Source: Poseidonibacter ostreae
GTDB taxonomy: Bacteria > Campylobacterota > Campylobacteria > Campylobacterales > Arcobacteraceae
Direction of reading: 5' to 3'
DNA: 43,494 nt
Assembly (NCBI RefSeq): GCF_009208075.1
Contig: NZ_WFKJ01000024.1
Span: 1 to 43,494 of the forward strand
The translations under genes were made by a program, and so were the position numbers. The notes under the pieces are model-generated. The model was given only the letters and a program-made list of their open reading frames with translations. It had not been told where the DNA came from and did no database searches. Below are positions 36,384 to 43,494 of this stretch, piece after piece; position 1 is the first letter of the stretch, and every line of letters starts with the position of its first letter.

Positions 36384-37872
36384 ATCTATAGATTTTATAA
36401 AAGATTTTGTAAAATACTATAACTCATTATCTATACTTAAAAAGTTTTTAATTCCTTCAATTGCAGGGTTTATGTTTTTTCTACTTTTTTATATATATAT
36501 TCTATCAAGTACAACTTATATGAAAAAAACAATTCATCAAATAAATAAAGAGTCTATTCCTATTTATGAAACAATTTTTGATAATGAATTTTTATTACAA
36601 AAAATTTCTTTTGAACTTAATAATGCAGTTGTTGCAAAAGAGTTAGATTTAGTAAAAGAAACAAATGCTTATGCAAGTAAAATTCAAAAAAATCTTGAAA
36701 ATCTTGAAAACACTACTTTTAAAGAAGAGATAATTAATATAAAAAATTCTTTTAATGAATACTATTTTGAAGCTAGTAATTTATCTGAAGACTTAATAGA
36801 AGATGATAATAGTTACGATTATATTCATATAAAAACACTCTTAGTTGTAAGTAAATACAATAAAATTTTAAAGTTATATCAAAATCTTAGAGAAACTATT
36901 AAAAAAGATATCAAAGATGATGTAAGTTCAATATATATAGCTTCAAGTAGAGTTTTATTTAATAGTAGTTATGCTTTTGTTTTATGGATAATTCTTTCAT
37001 CTATGGGACTTTTTTATATTTATAAAGATATGAGTTCTAGAATAAAACAGATTGTTGAAGAGTCAGAAAGTATTTCACAAGGTAAAGCAAACTTTCACAA
37101 AAGACTCTCTTCTATTTCTTCTGATGAATTAGGACTTATTGTAAATTCAATTAATACTTTTATTTCAAAATTAGAACAAAACCATGAAGATTTAGAAAAT
37201 GCAAAAGATGATATAAAACGTTTTATTGCAGATACAGTACATCAAATTAGAACTCCTTTATCTAGTATTCTTATGAATGCTGAGATGATAAAAGATTTGC
37301 AAGAAGATGACTCTTTAGCACCTTTTATTGATTCAATAGATGCTTCAATAAATATGCTATCAAACTCCTATGAAGATTTATCTTATGTTACCTCTTATGA
37401 CTCAATAAAATATAATCCAAACTTAATCTCATTAAGTCAAATGATAGAAAAAAGAATAGTATTTTTTCAAACTATTTGTAGAATGAATTTAAAAGAAATA
37501 GATTCTGATATTGATATAAATGCCTATACTTATATAAATATTGTAGAACTAGAAAGATTAATTGATAATAATATTTCAAATGCAATTAAATATGCTCAAA
37601 TAGAAAAGCCTATTTATATAAGATTAATAAAATCAAAAGAATCTAATAGAATTATTTTAGAGTTTAGAAGTTATGCAAAAGAGATAAAAAATAAAAAGAA
37701 AATATTTGAAAAAAATTATAGAGAAGAAGAATCAAAAAGAGGTTTAGGTTTAGGATTAAATATTGTAAAAAACATCTGCGATAAATATAATATTTCATAT
37801 GAAGCAAGCTATAAAGATAATCAAAATATTTTTACTTATACTTTTGATGAAATTAAAAAAATAGGGATTTAA
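36373..37872 (+). CDS. Sensor histidine kinase with degenerate G1 box
   Basis: Membrane kinase of 499 residues: TM1 (about 24-45), periplasmic helical domain (46-195), TM2 (about 198-217), HAMP (218-270), HisKA with phospho-acceptor His290 (DTVHQIRTPLSS), and HATPase. The N-box NNISNAIKYA (399-408) and G2 box GLGLGLNIVK (457-466) are good. The G1 segment, normally DxGxGI, reads LEFRSYAKEI (429-438) and lacks the ATP-contacting aspartate. Either a divergent active kinase or a weakly active one. No response regulator lies in the window. It overlaps the PstS-like gene by 11 nt, which makes that protein its likely input. Confidence 0.85.
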   Translation: MKDKSIDFIKDFVKYYNSLSILKKFLIPSIAGFMFFLLFYIYILSSTTYMKKTIHQINKESIPIYETIFDNEFLLQKISFELNNAVVAKELDLVKETNAYASKIQKNLENLENTTFKEEIINIKNSFNEYYFEASNLSEDLIEDDNSYDYIHIKTLLVVSKYNKILKLYQNLRETIKKDIKDDVSSIYIASSRVLFNSSYAFVLWIILSSMGLFYIYKDMSSRIKQIVEESESISQGKANFHKRLSSISSDELGLIVNSINTFISKLEQNHEDLENAKDDIKRFIADTVHQIRTPLSSILMNAEMIKDLQEDDSLAPFIDSIDASINMLSNSYEDLSYVTSYDSIKYNPNLISLSQMIEKRIVFFQTICRMNLKEIDSDIDINAYTYINIVELERLIDNNISNAIKYAQIEKPIYIRLIKSKESNRIILEFRSYAKEIKNKKKIFEKNYREEESKRGLGLGLNIVKNICDKYNISYEASYKDNQNIFTYTFDEIKKIGI

Positions 37873-37878
37873 TTTAAA

Positions 37879-38370
37879 TTGAAATATATACAGCATTATC
37901 CACAAGAGATACAAAATCAAATACAAGAGTTAATAAACAAAGATAAATTAGGTGACTACTTAAGAAATAAATATCCAAAAAAACATGAAATTAAAACTGA
38001 TAAAGCTTTATATGCTTATGTTATGGATTTTAAGAATGAATATTTCAAAAAATCTCAAATATCAAAAGTAATGTATGATGGAAAGATAAATGTAATAAGT
38101 AATGCTCTTGGAATGCACACAATTATCTCAAGAGTTCAAGGAAGTAAACTAAAATCTAAAAATGAAATACGAGTTGCAAGCATGTTTAAAAATGCTCCAG
38201 AAAAGTTTTTAGAAATGATTGTAGTTCATGAATTATCTCATTTTAAAGAGAAGGAGCATAATAAAGCTTTTTATAATTTGTGTACATTTATACAAGAAGA
38301 TTATCATCAAATAGAGTTTGATTTAAGAGTTTATTTACTTCATTTAGACTTATATGGAAAGTTATATTAA
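37879..38370 (+). CDS. YgjP-like zinc metallopeptidase domain protein
   Basis: Soluble protein of 163 residues of the YgjP/DUF45 gluzincin-like group. The zinc motif is HELSH with His117, Glu118, His121 and a third ligand His127 in the typical EHNKAFY. The last third (LCTFIQEDYHQIEFDLRVYLLH) is a family-typical helix. No signal peptide, so cytoplasmic. The start is TTG at 37879, 6 nt after the kinase stop; AGGGAT about 11 nt upstream is a poor Shine-Dalgarno, and coupling is likely. Substrate unknown. It is the last gene of the dynamin cluster; a terminator hairpin overlaps its stop codon. Confidence 0.8.
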   Translation: MKYIQHYPQEIQNQIQELINKDKLGDYLRNKYPKKHEIKTDKALYAYVMDFKNEYFKKSQISKVMYDGKINVISNALGMHTIISRVQGSKLKSKNEIRVASMFKNAPEKFLEMIVVHELSHFKEKEHNKAFYNLCTFIQEDYHQIEFDLRVYLLHLDLYGKLY

Positions 38371-38398
38371 CTCTCCATATCTATTTTAACTTTTTTCT
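38352..38398 (+). terminator. Terminator at the end of the dynamin-kinase cluster
   Basis: Stem ATATGGA (38352-38358) and AGTTA (38360-38364) pair with TAACT (38368-38372) and TCCATAT (38374-38380), with one A/C mismatch and a 3-nt loop. T-rich CTATTTTAACTTTTTTC follows. The hairpin includes the stop codon of the peptidase gene. Confidence 0.7.
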
Positions 38399-38399
38399 T

Positions 38400-39974
38400 T
38401 TATTTTTCTAATTCTACAGTATTTAAATACTCTCTAAATGAGTTTTGACCTAAGTTATCATTTTCATAAGAAGCAATTAAATTACCTACAAAATCAACAA
38501 GTTTAGAAGCTTCAACTTTTACACCTGTTTTATGTGCAATTCTACTTCCCTTCTCACCTTGAAGTTGACCACCTAATAATACATCATAACCTTCAACTCT
38601 TTTGCCCTCTTCATCTCTTACTTTAGTTCCAACAAAACCAATGTCAGAAATTTGTGGATGTGAACATCCATTACCACAACCTGAAATTGCTATCATTACA
38701 GTTTCAGTAAAGTTAGGGTTTTTCTCTTCTAATTCAAGTACAACTTTTTTAGCATACTCTTTTGTTTCAGTTATACCAAATTTACAAAATTCTCTACCTG
38801 TACATGATTGTAATCTTGCTCTAAATGGTGTTGGAGCATACGGGTAACCTAATGCATCAATCTCATCTGCAAGTGCTTGTGCATCTTGATCTTTTACACC
38901 ATAAATTATAAAGTTTTGTGTAGAAGTTAAAGCCATTCCACCTGCATTGTATTTATTACAAATATCACTAATTAATTTAAAGTCTTCACCATCAACTCTT
39001 CCTGAGTTTGTAGCAAATCCAATAAATGATTCACCCTCTTGTTTGGCTTTATGAATACCAAAATGGTTTCTATTTTCTAGAGGAGTAATTGCTGGTTCTT
39101 CTAAACCATCTTCTAATTTATATCCAATAACTTTTTCAATCTCGGCTACAAATTTTTCTAATCCCCACTCATTTACTAAGTGTCTAACTCTTGCTTTATT
39201 TCTATTTGCTCTATTTCCATAATCTCTAAAAATCTCAGCACATGCAACTGCAACATCTTTTACTTGCTCAGGTTTAACGTACTTTTTTGCTCTTAATGCA
39301 ATTTGTTTTGATTTTGAAAGTCCACCAGCTAGTGTTAAATCAAATAATACATCTCCAGATTCATTCTTAAAAGCTGTAAATGCTACATCTTGAATTTCAT
39401 GAGCAGCTGAATGTCTTGAACACCCAGAAATACCAATTTTATATTTTCTAGGGAAGTTGCAGAATCTATCTTCATTTTCATCAAAATATGTATCAACTTC
39501 ACGTGCAAGAATACTTGCATCAATAATTTCTTCAGCATCAATTCCGCCAACTGGAGAAGTCATAATAGGTCTTGGACCATCTCCTGATGCCATTCTTGAT
39601 GTTAAACCTACTGAATCTAAAAGTTTAAAAATTGCAGGTATATCTTTTATTTGAATATAGTGAAATTGTATATTTTGTCTATCTGTAATATCAACTAAAC
39701 CTTGAGCATACTCAAGTCCAATCTTTGCCATAACTGCTAACTGTTCTTGATTCATTTTTGTATCAGTTAATTTAATTCTTTTCATAAAATATTTTTTATC
39801 TTCTGTTTCATCTGCATTAATATGTGGATACATACCATACCATTTTAATAATCCAATATATTCATCACTTAAAGGTATTCCCTCTTGTGCTTCTTTAAAC
39901 ATATCTTCAATAACATGTAAAGGATTTCTTGAAGCTTTAAGCTGTTCAACTGCTGATAATTCTTTTTCTGCCAT
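38400..39974 (-). CDS. Ferredoxin-type nitrite/sulfite reductase (sirohaem, [4Fe-4S])
   Basis: Six-electron reductase of 524 residues with the two-repeat NiR/SiR fold. The sirohaem/[4Fe-4S] ligands are Cys391 and Cys397 (SCTGREFC) and Cys433 and Cys437 (SGCGNGC), the canonical Cx5C...Cx3C. The first half carries TDRQNIQFHYIQ, a parachute-domain segment, and SPVGG. It reduces nitrite to ammonia or sulfite to sulfide. The pattern and length suit a NirA-type assimilatory enzyme, but sulfite cannot be excluded and no nitrate or sulfate assimilation gene is adjacent. Monocistronic; AGGAG 6 nt upstream of the ATG; TATAAT on the minus strand at 40019-40024 is a likely -10. Confidence 0.9.
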   Translation of the reverse strand: MAEKELSAVEQLKASRNPLHVIEDMFKEAQEGIPLSDEYIGLLKWYGMYPHINADETEDKKYFMKRIKLTDTKMNQEQLAVMAKIGLEYAQGLVDITDRQNIQFHYIQIKDIPAIFKLLDSVGLTSRMASGDGPRPIMTSPVGGIDAEEIIDASILAREVDTYFDENEDRFCNFPRKYKIGISGCSRHSAAHEIQDVAFTAFKNESGDVLFDLTLAGGLSKSKQIALRAKKYVKPEQVKDVAVACAEIFRDYGNRANRNKARVRHLVNEWGLEKFVAEIEKVIGYKLEDGLEEPAITPLENRNHFGIHKAKQEGESFIGFATNSGRVDGEDFKLISDICNKYNAGGMALTSTQNFIIYGVKDQDAQALADEIDALGYPYAPTPFRARLQSCTGREFCKFGITETKEYAKKVVLELEEKNPNFTETVMIAISGCGNGCSHPQISDIGFVGTKVRDEEGKRVEGYDVLLGGQLQGEKGSRIAHKTGVKVEASKLVDFVGNLIASYENDNLGQNSFREYLNTVELEK

Positions 39975-40018
39975 AAAGGACTCCTAATATTTATATCAAT
40001 TTTAATTAATTTTTCAAA

Positions 40019-40024
40019 ATTATA
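40019..40024 (-). promoter_or_regulatory. -10 element of the nitrite/sulfite reductase gene
   Basis: TATAAT on the minus strand, 45 nt upstream of the ATG. The leader would carry the strong AGGAG at 39981-39985. In this AT-rich gap, other hexamers could serve. Confidence 0.4.
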
Positions 40025-40137
40025 ACATATAATTTTGAATATACAATTAATTTAATGTTGATTATTTAAATATAGTATAAATAAACACTATATATAGTAC
40101 CTAATTAAATATATAACTATTTTACTTGGGTATTAAT

Positions 40138-40293
40138 TTAAAATAAAAAAAGCAAAAAGAGTAACTTCCTTTTACTTATTAAATCTTTATCTAAAAGTTC
40201 TTTTGCTCCGCCAGCTTGAGTTGTAAGAGTAATACCTTCTAGTAATACTGATTTATCTTTTTCTTTATTTGGTAAATGATTATAGATAATCAA
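40138..40293 (-). pseudogene. Probable 3' remnant of a protein-coding gene
   Basis: The 372-bp gap 39975-40346 holds a minus-strand open frame whose inner part looks like real protein: NHLPNKEKDKSVLLEGITL, then TTQAGGAKELLDKDLI, before a low-complexity LLFLLFLF tail. Codons such as GCT-GGC-GGA stand out from the AT-rich surroundings. The frame opens after a TGA at 40309-40311, and its only candidate start is a TTG at 40291-40293 without Shine-Dalgarno. I do not recognise the family. A decayed C-terminus of a lost gene is the simplest reading; a genuine 51-residue peptide is possible. A hairpin AGTAA/TTACT with a following T-rich run (near 40141-40177, minus strand) resembles its terminator. 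Confidence 0.4.
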
Positions 40294-40318
40294 AGAAAAA
40301 TAGATTTTTCACTATAAT
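40277..40318 (+). promoter_or_regulatory. Promoter of the dioxygenase-tex pair with inverted repeat
   Basis: TATAAT at 40313-40318 lies 28 nt before the ATG at 40347. Just upstream is an inverted repeat TGATTAT-AG-ATAATCA (40277-40292), placed where an activator or repressor could bind. The cognate regulator is unknown. Confidence 0.5.
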
Positions 40319-40346
40319 ACGACAAACTTATACACTAAGAGAAAAT

Positions 40347-41081
40347 ATGAAACTATCAAATGAACAACTAGAAGAATTTAACTCAAACGGTTTTCTAATC
40401 TTAAAAAATTTTGCAAATGAAGAACTATGCAATAATATCTTGCAAAAAGCAAAAGAACACTTGAAAAGAAAAGAAGCTCCAATAGAGAGTGAACAAGAAT
40501 ATATGAATATAGATGAAGAGAAAATCACAGTTCGAAGATTAAGACAAGTGTATGATAGAGAAGAGATATTCAAAGATTGGATGACAAACGAAGAGATTAG
40601 ACCAGTTTTAAAACAAGTTCTAAATGATACACCAGTACTTACTTTAGCTCACCATAATTCGATTATGACTAAGTTACCACATGAAAGTACAAGAACATTT
40701 TGGCATCAAGATAGAAGATATTGGCATTTTAAAAATGATGATTTAGTTTCTGTTTGGCTAAGTCTTGGTGATGAATTTTTAGAAAATGGTCTTTTAGAGT
40801 TTATTCCTACTTCACATAAAATTCAATTTGATAAAAATAGGTTTGATGAAAATTCAAATTTCTTAGATGAAAATATACAGAATCAAGAATTAATAAAAAC
40901 AAAAACATCTCAAAATCTAAAAAAAGGAGATGTAGTATTATTTCACTGTAAAACTCTTCATCATGCAAGCAAAAATCAAAGTGATGATGCAAAAATCTCA
41001 TTTGTTTATACTGTTCGAGCAAAATCAAACACACCTATAAAAGATACAAGAAGTGATGATAAGGAAATAATTCTTGACTAG
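40347..41081 (+). CDS. Phytanoyl-CoA dioxygenase (PhyH) family protein
   Basis: Fe(II)/2-oxoglutarate-dependent oxygenase of 244 residues. N-terminal FNSNGFLILKNF is the family start. Metal ligands are His120 and Asp122 (WHQDRRYW) and His205 (LHHASKN), with Asn210 at the usual spacing. Arg224 in KISFVYTVR would hold 2-oxoglutarate. VSVWLSLGDEFLENGLLEFIPTSHK is the typical core. PhyH-like enzymes in bacteria hydroxylate varied small molecules, so the substrate cannot be named. Only a weak AAGAGA precedes the ATG. Its 3' end overlaps the tex start by 8 nt. Confidence 0.85.
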   Translation: MKLSNEQLEEFNSNGFLILKNFANEELCNNILQKAKEHLKRKEAPIESEQEYMNIDEEKITVRRLRQVYDREEIFKDWMTNEEIRPVLKQVLNDTPVLTLAHHNSIMTKLPHESTRTFWHQDRRYWHFKNDDLVSVWLSLGDEFLENGLLEFIPTSHKIQFDKNRFDENSNFLDENIQNQELIKTKTSQNLKKGDVVLFHCKTLHHASKNQSDDAKISFVYTVRAKSNTPIKDTRSDDKEIILD

Positions 41082-43197
41082 TGATTTACAAAAAGATTTA
41101 ATCAATCTTTTAAAAGAGAAAACAAAATTATCGAATAAATCAATTGAAAATATAATAAGCCTGTTAGAAGAGGGATGTACTATTCCTTTTATTGCAAGAT
41201 ATAGAAAAGACCAAACAGGAAATGCTACAGATGAAGATTTAAGAGCATTTGAAGAAGTTTTTAATTATTCGCAAAAACTTTTAAAAAGAAAAGATGAGAT
41301 TATAAATATACTTGAAGAAAAAAACTTTTTAAATGAAAAAGTTAAACAAAGTATTCAAGAAGTAAAAACATTACAAGCCCTTGAAGATATTTATACTCCA
41401 TTTAAAGATAAAAAATCATCAAGAACTTCATCTGCAATAGAAAATGGTCTTGAACCTTTAGCAAATATTATCCAATCTTTAAAATATACAAATGAAGAAA
41501 TAAATCAAAAAGCAAAGCAGTTTACTTCAAAAAATATAAAATCAAGTGAGGATGCAATCACAAGTGCAAAAGACATAATTGCCCAAAGATATGCAGATGA
41601 TTTTAAATCAAAAGAGATTATTAGAAACCTGATTGCTTCTTGGGGTGAACTAGTTATAAAAGAAGGCAAAAACTTTAATAAAAATGGTATTTACGTTAAT
41701 TTTGTAGAAAAAAACGAAAAAATAAAATATATTAAATCACATAGAGTTCTGGCAATTTTAAGAGCTGTAAATGAAAAAGAATTATCAATCAAAATAGACA
41801 TTGATGAAAAGCATATTTTAGAAAATATAAAAAAATATAAAATACCTTCTTGGGCAAATAGTTCAAAAGATATAGTTTTTGATGCATACAAAGATGGATT
41901 AAAAAGGCTTTTACTTCCTAGTTTAAAAAGAGAAGCTATTAATACTTTAAAGGAAAACGCAAGCGCACAAGCCATTGAGCTTTTTGGTAAAAACTTAAAA
42001 GAACTACTTCAAACAGCACCTTTAGTAAATCAGGTGATTTTAGGAATGGATCCAGGTTTTATCTCTGGATGTAAATTAGCTGTTATTGATGAAAATGGAA
42101 TTTATTTAGACTCAAATGTTATTTATCCTACGAAACCAAAAGAAGATATAAAAACTTCAAGTAAAGTAGTACTTGAACTTATAAAAAAATATAAAGTAAA
42201 TTCAATTGCAATTGGAAATGGAACAGCATCAAGACAAACAGCAGAATTTGTCTCAAAGCTTATAGATGAAAATAGTTTAGATATAAATTACGCAATTGTA
42301 AGTGAAATTGGAGCTAGTGTTTATTCAGCTTCTAAAATAGCAGCACTTGAGTATCCAAATCTAGATGTAACAATTAGAGGTGCCATCTCGATTGCAGGAC
42401 GATTAAGGGACCCAATGGCAACCTTAGTGAAAATTGACCCAAAATCACTAGGAATTGGACAATATCAACATGATGTAAATCAAAAAGAGTTAGCTTTAAA
42501 ACTAGAAAATACAACTGTGGATTTAGTAAATAAAGTAGGAGTTGATTTAAATTCTGCATCATATAAGCTTTTATCATTTATCTCAGGAATCTCAGAAAAA
42601 CTTGCAATAAATATAATAGAACACAGAGATAATATAAAAAAATTTAATAGTAAGAATGAATTACTAAAAGTAAAAGGCTTAGGTGCAAAAGCATATGAAC
42701 AAGCTGTAGGGTTTTTAAGAATTAAAGATGGAAAATCTATTTTAGATAATACTGCAATTCATCCTGAAGATTATACTCTAACAAAAGCCTTACAAAAAAA
42801 CTTCAAGATAGAAGAAATAAAAGACAATCAAATTGAACAAATTGCAAATAATTTAAACACAAGTTTAGTAAAACTTCAAGATATTATAAATGAACTAAAA
42901 AAACCAGGATATGATGTAAGAAATGAGTTTAATCAAGTGAAATTTTCATCAGATGTTACAAAAATTGAAGAGCTAAAAGAGGGATTTATCCTAAGTGGAA
43001 TAGTAAGAAACATCACGGACTTTGGCGCATTTGTAGATATTGGTTTAAAAAATGACGCCTTACTTCATATCTCACAAATATCAGCAAAAAGAATTTCACA
43101 TCCAAGTGAAGTTTTGAGTATCAATCAGAATCTTGAAAATGTTAAGGTTGTTAGTGTTGACTTAGAAAAACAAAGAGTAGGACTTAGTTTAAAGTAA
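41074..43197 (+). CDS. tex: Tex-family RNA-binding transcription accessory protein
   Basis: Cytoplasmic nucleic-acid-binding protein of 707 residues, close to the usual Tex length. Order: helical N-terminal Tex domain (EEGCTIPFIARYRKDQTGNATDEDLR), YqgF-like RNase H fold beginning GMDPGFISGCKLAVID (324-339), helix-hairpin-helix modules (about 505-580, with LLKVKGLGAKAYEQAVGFLRI), and a C-terminal S1 domain (about 634-707, SGIVRNITDFGAFVDIGLKNDALLHISQ). The start is TTG at 41074, inside the upstream gene, with AAGGA 8 nt before it. Complete and well conserved; the role in transcription or ribosome quality is from the family. Confidence 0.93.
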   Translation: MTSDLQKDLINLLKEKTKLSNKSIENIISLLEEGCTIPFIARYRKDQTGNATDEDLRAFEEVFNYSQKLLKRKDEIINILEEKNFLNEKVKQSIQEVKTLQALEDIYTPFKDKKSSRTSSAIENGLEPLANIIQSLKYTNEEINQKAKQFTSKNIKSSEDAITSAKDIIAQRYADDFKSKEIIRNLIASWGELVIKEGKNFNKNGIYVNFVEKNEKIKYIKSHRVLAILRAVNEKELSIKIDIDEKHILENIKKYKIPSWANSSKDIVFDAYKDGLKRLLLPSLKREAINTLKENASAQAIELFGKNLKELLQTAPLVNQVILGMDPGFISGCKLAVIDENGIYLDSNVIYPTKPKEDIKTSSKVVLELIKKYKVNSIAIGNGTASRQTAEFVSKLIDENSLDINYAIVSEIGASVYSASKIAALEYPNLDVTIRGAISIAGRLRDPMATLVKIDPKSLGIGQYQHDVNQKELALKLENTTVDLVNKVGVDLNSASYKLLSFISGISEKLAINIIEHRDNIKKFNSKNELLKVKGLGAKAYEQAVGFLRIKDGKSILDNTAIHPEDYTLTKALQKNFKIEEIKDNQIEQIANNLNTSLVKLQDIINELKKPGYDVRNEFNQVKFSSDVTKIEELKEGFILSGIVRNITDFGAFVDIGLKNDALLHISQISAKRISHPSEVLSINQNLENVKVVSVDLEKQRVGLSLK

Positions 43198-43327
43198 AAG
43201 TCAATTAGTAATTGCTATTGTTATTCTTGCAAAAGGGATATTTGTAGTTTAAATTTTAAAAATAACAATTGTGTATAAAATCATTATTTGTCTTTAATTA
43301 AATAAGTATACTTGTAAATAATATATT

Positions 43328-43360
43328 AAAAGGCTTTTAAAAGTAATCAAAAGCCCTTTA
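43328..43360 (+). terminator. Hairpin downstream of tex
   Basis: Stem GGCTTTT (43332-43338) with AAAAGCC (43349-43355), flanked by AAAA and TTTA that can extend it past one bulged C. It lies 130 nt after the tex stop, so it may instead end an unseen short transcript in the gap 43198-43449. No other gene is visible there. Confidence 0.5.
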
Positions 43361-43395
43361 TATGAGCTTTATCTAATTAGATTTTAAATTTTTTT

Positions 43396-43445
43396 TGTTA
43401 TAATGATTAATTATAACTATTACCGTTATATATAAAACAAGGAGA
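43396..43445 (+). promoter_or_regulatory. Promoter and RBS of the gene at the right edge
   Basis: Extended -10 TGTTATAAT (43396-43404), then an inverted repeat TATAAC-N7-GTTATA (43412-43430) just downstream of the expected transcription start, then AAGGAGA (43439-43445) before the ATG at 43450. The repeat position suits a repressor operator. Confidence 0.5.
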
Positions 43446-43449
43446 AATA

Positions 43450-43494
43450 ATGAGAAAGTTAAGTTTAATTGCATCTGCGTTTGCAATTTTATTG
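43450..43494 (+). CDS. N-terminus of an exported protein, cut by the window edge
   Basis: Only 15 codons are visible: MRKLSLIASAFAILL, a basic start followed by a hydrophobic run typical of a Sec signal peptide. The Shine-Dalgarno AAGGAGA 4 nt upstream and the extended -10 support a real gene. The mature protein lies outside the window, so no function can be given. Confidence 0.7.
   Translation, partial: MRKLSLIASAFAILL

Noticed and set aside
40087-40098. Palindrome ACTATATATAGT in the gap
   Set aside because: Nearly pure TA repeat in very AT-rich DNA; expected by chance and without positional support.
43202-43214. CAATTA-G-TAATTG inverted repeat just after tex as a terminator
   Set aside because: The loop of one base is too short for a stable hairpin and no T-tract follows; the hairpin at 43328-43360 is the better candidate.
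1-43494. CRISPR arrays, IS elements, prophage, tRNA or rRNA genes
   Set aside because: Looked for regular repeats, terminal inverted repeats with transposase, integrase genes and tRNA-like cloverleaf arms; none found by eye.

Overview
The window is AT-rich and gene-dense, and it reads as chromosome of an epsilonproteobacterium (Campylobacterota), most likely an Arcobacter-like member. Three things point there: a Wolinella-type fumarate reductase (frdCAB) followed directly by a pair of dynamin-like GTPases, the order known from Campylobacter jejuni; a UbiD-family decarboxylase of the futalosine menaquinone type; and a complete nuo operon with a true NADH-oxidising NuoE/NuoF module, which C. 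jejuni lacks. Organism assignment is inference from gene content, not from a marker gene. No rRNA, tRNA, CRISPR array, IS element or phage gene is visible.

Layout. 95-2743 (minus): a tight four-gene operon: a small unknown protein, a PabA/TrpG glutamine amidotransferase, a GT39-like membrane glycosyltransferase and a pseudopilin. 2821-6529 (plus): an iron(III) ABC importer (fbpABC) behind a promoter carrying two Fur-box-like sites, followed by a membrane diguanylate cyclase with two substrate-binding-protein-like sensor domains (6557-8833). 8864-10678 (minus): menaquinone decarboxylase. 10768-11940 (plus): MalY/PatB-type PLP enzyme. 12070-26572 (plus): the complex I operon nuoAB-(CD)-EF-gltA-GHIJKLMN. 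It has a nuoC-nuoD fusion, citrate synthase embedded between nuoF and nuoG, a very short NuoG and a long NuoH. 26797-30316 (plus): frdCAB. 30419-38370 (plus): an uninterrupted six-gene cluster of two dynamin-like GTPases, an outer-membrane barrel, a one-lobe PstS-like periplasmic protein, a histidine kinase with a degenerate G1 box and no response regulator, and a YgjP-like metallopeptidase. 38400-39974 (minus): sirohaem nitrite/sulfite reductase. 39975-40346: intergenic, with a probable gene remnant on the minus strand. 40347-43197 (plus): a PhyH-type dioxygenase overlapping a Tex protein. 43450 to the edge: start of an exported protein.

How it works together: complex I, citrate synthase, the quinone decarboxylase and fumarate reductase form a respiratory block built around menaquinone. 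Iron import supplies the many Fe-S clusters in that block. The least explained part is 30419-38370. The dynamin pair next to frdCAB is known in C. jejuni, but its joining with an outer-membrane barrel, a PstS-like protein, a kinase and a peptidase suggests an envelope-sensing or membrane-remodelling unit that I cannot match to a described system.
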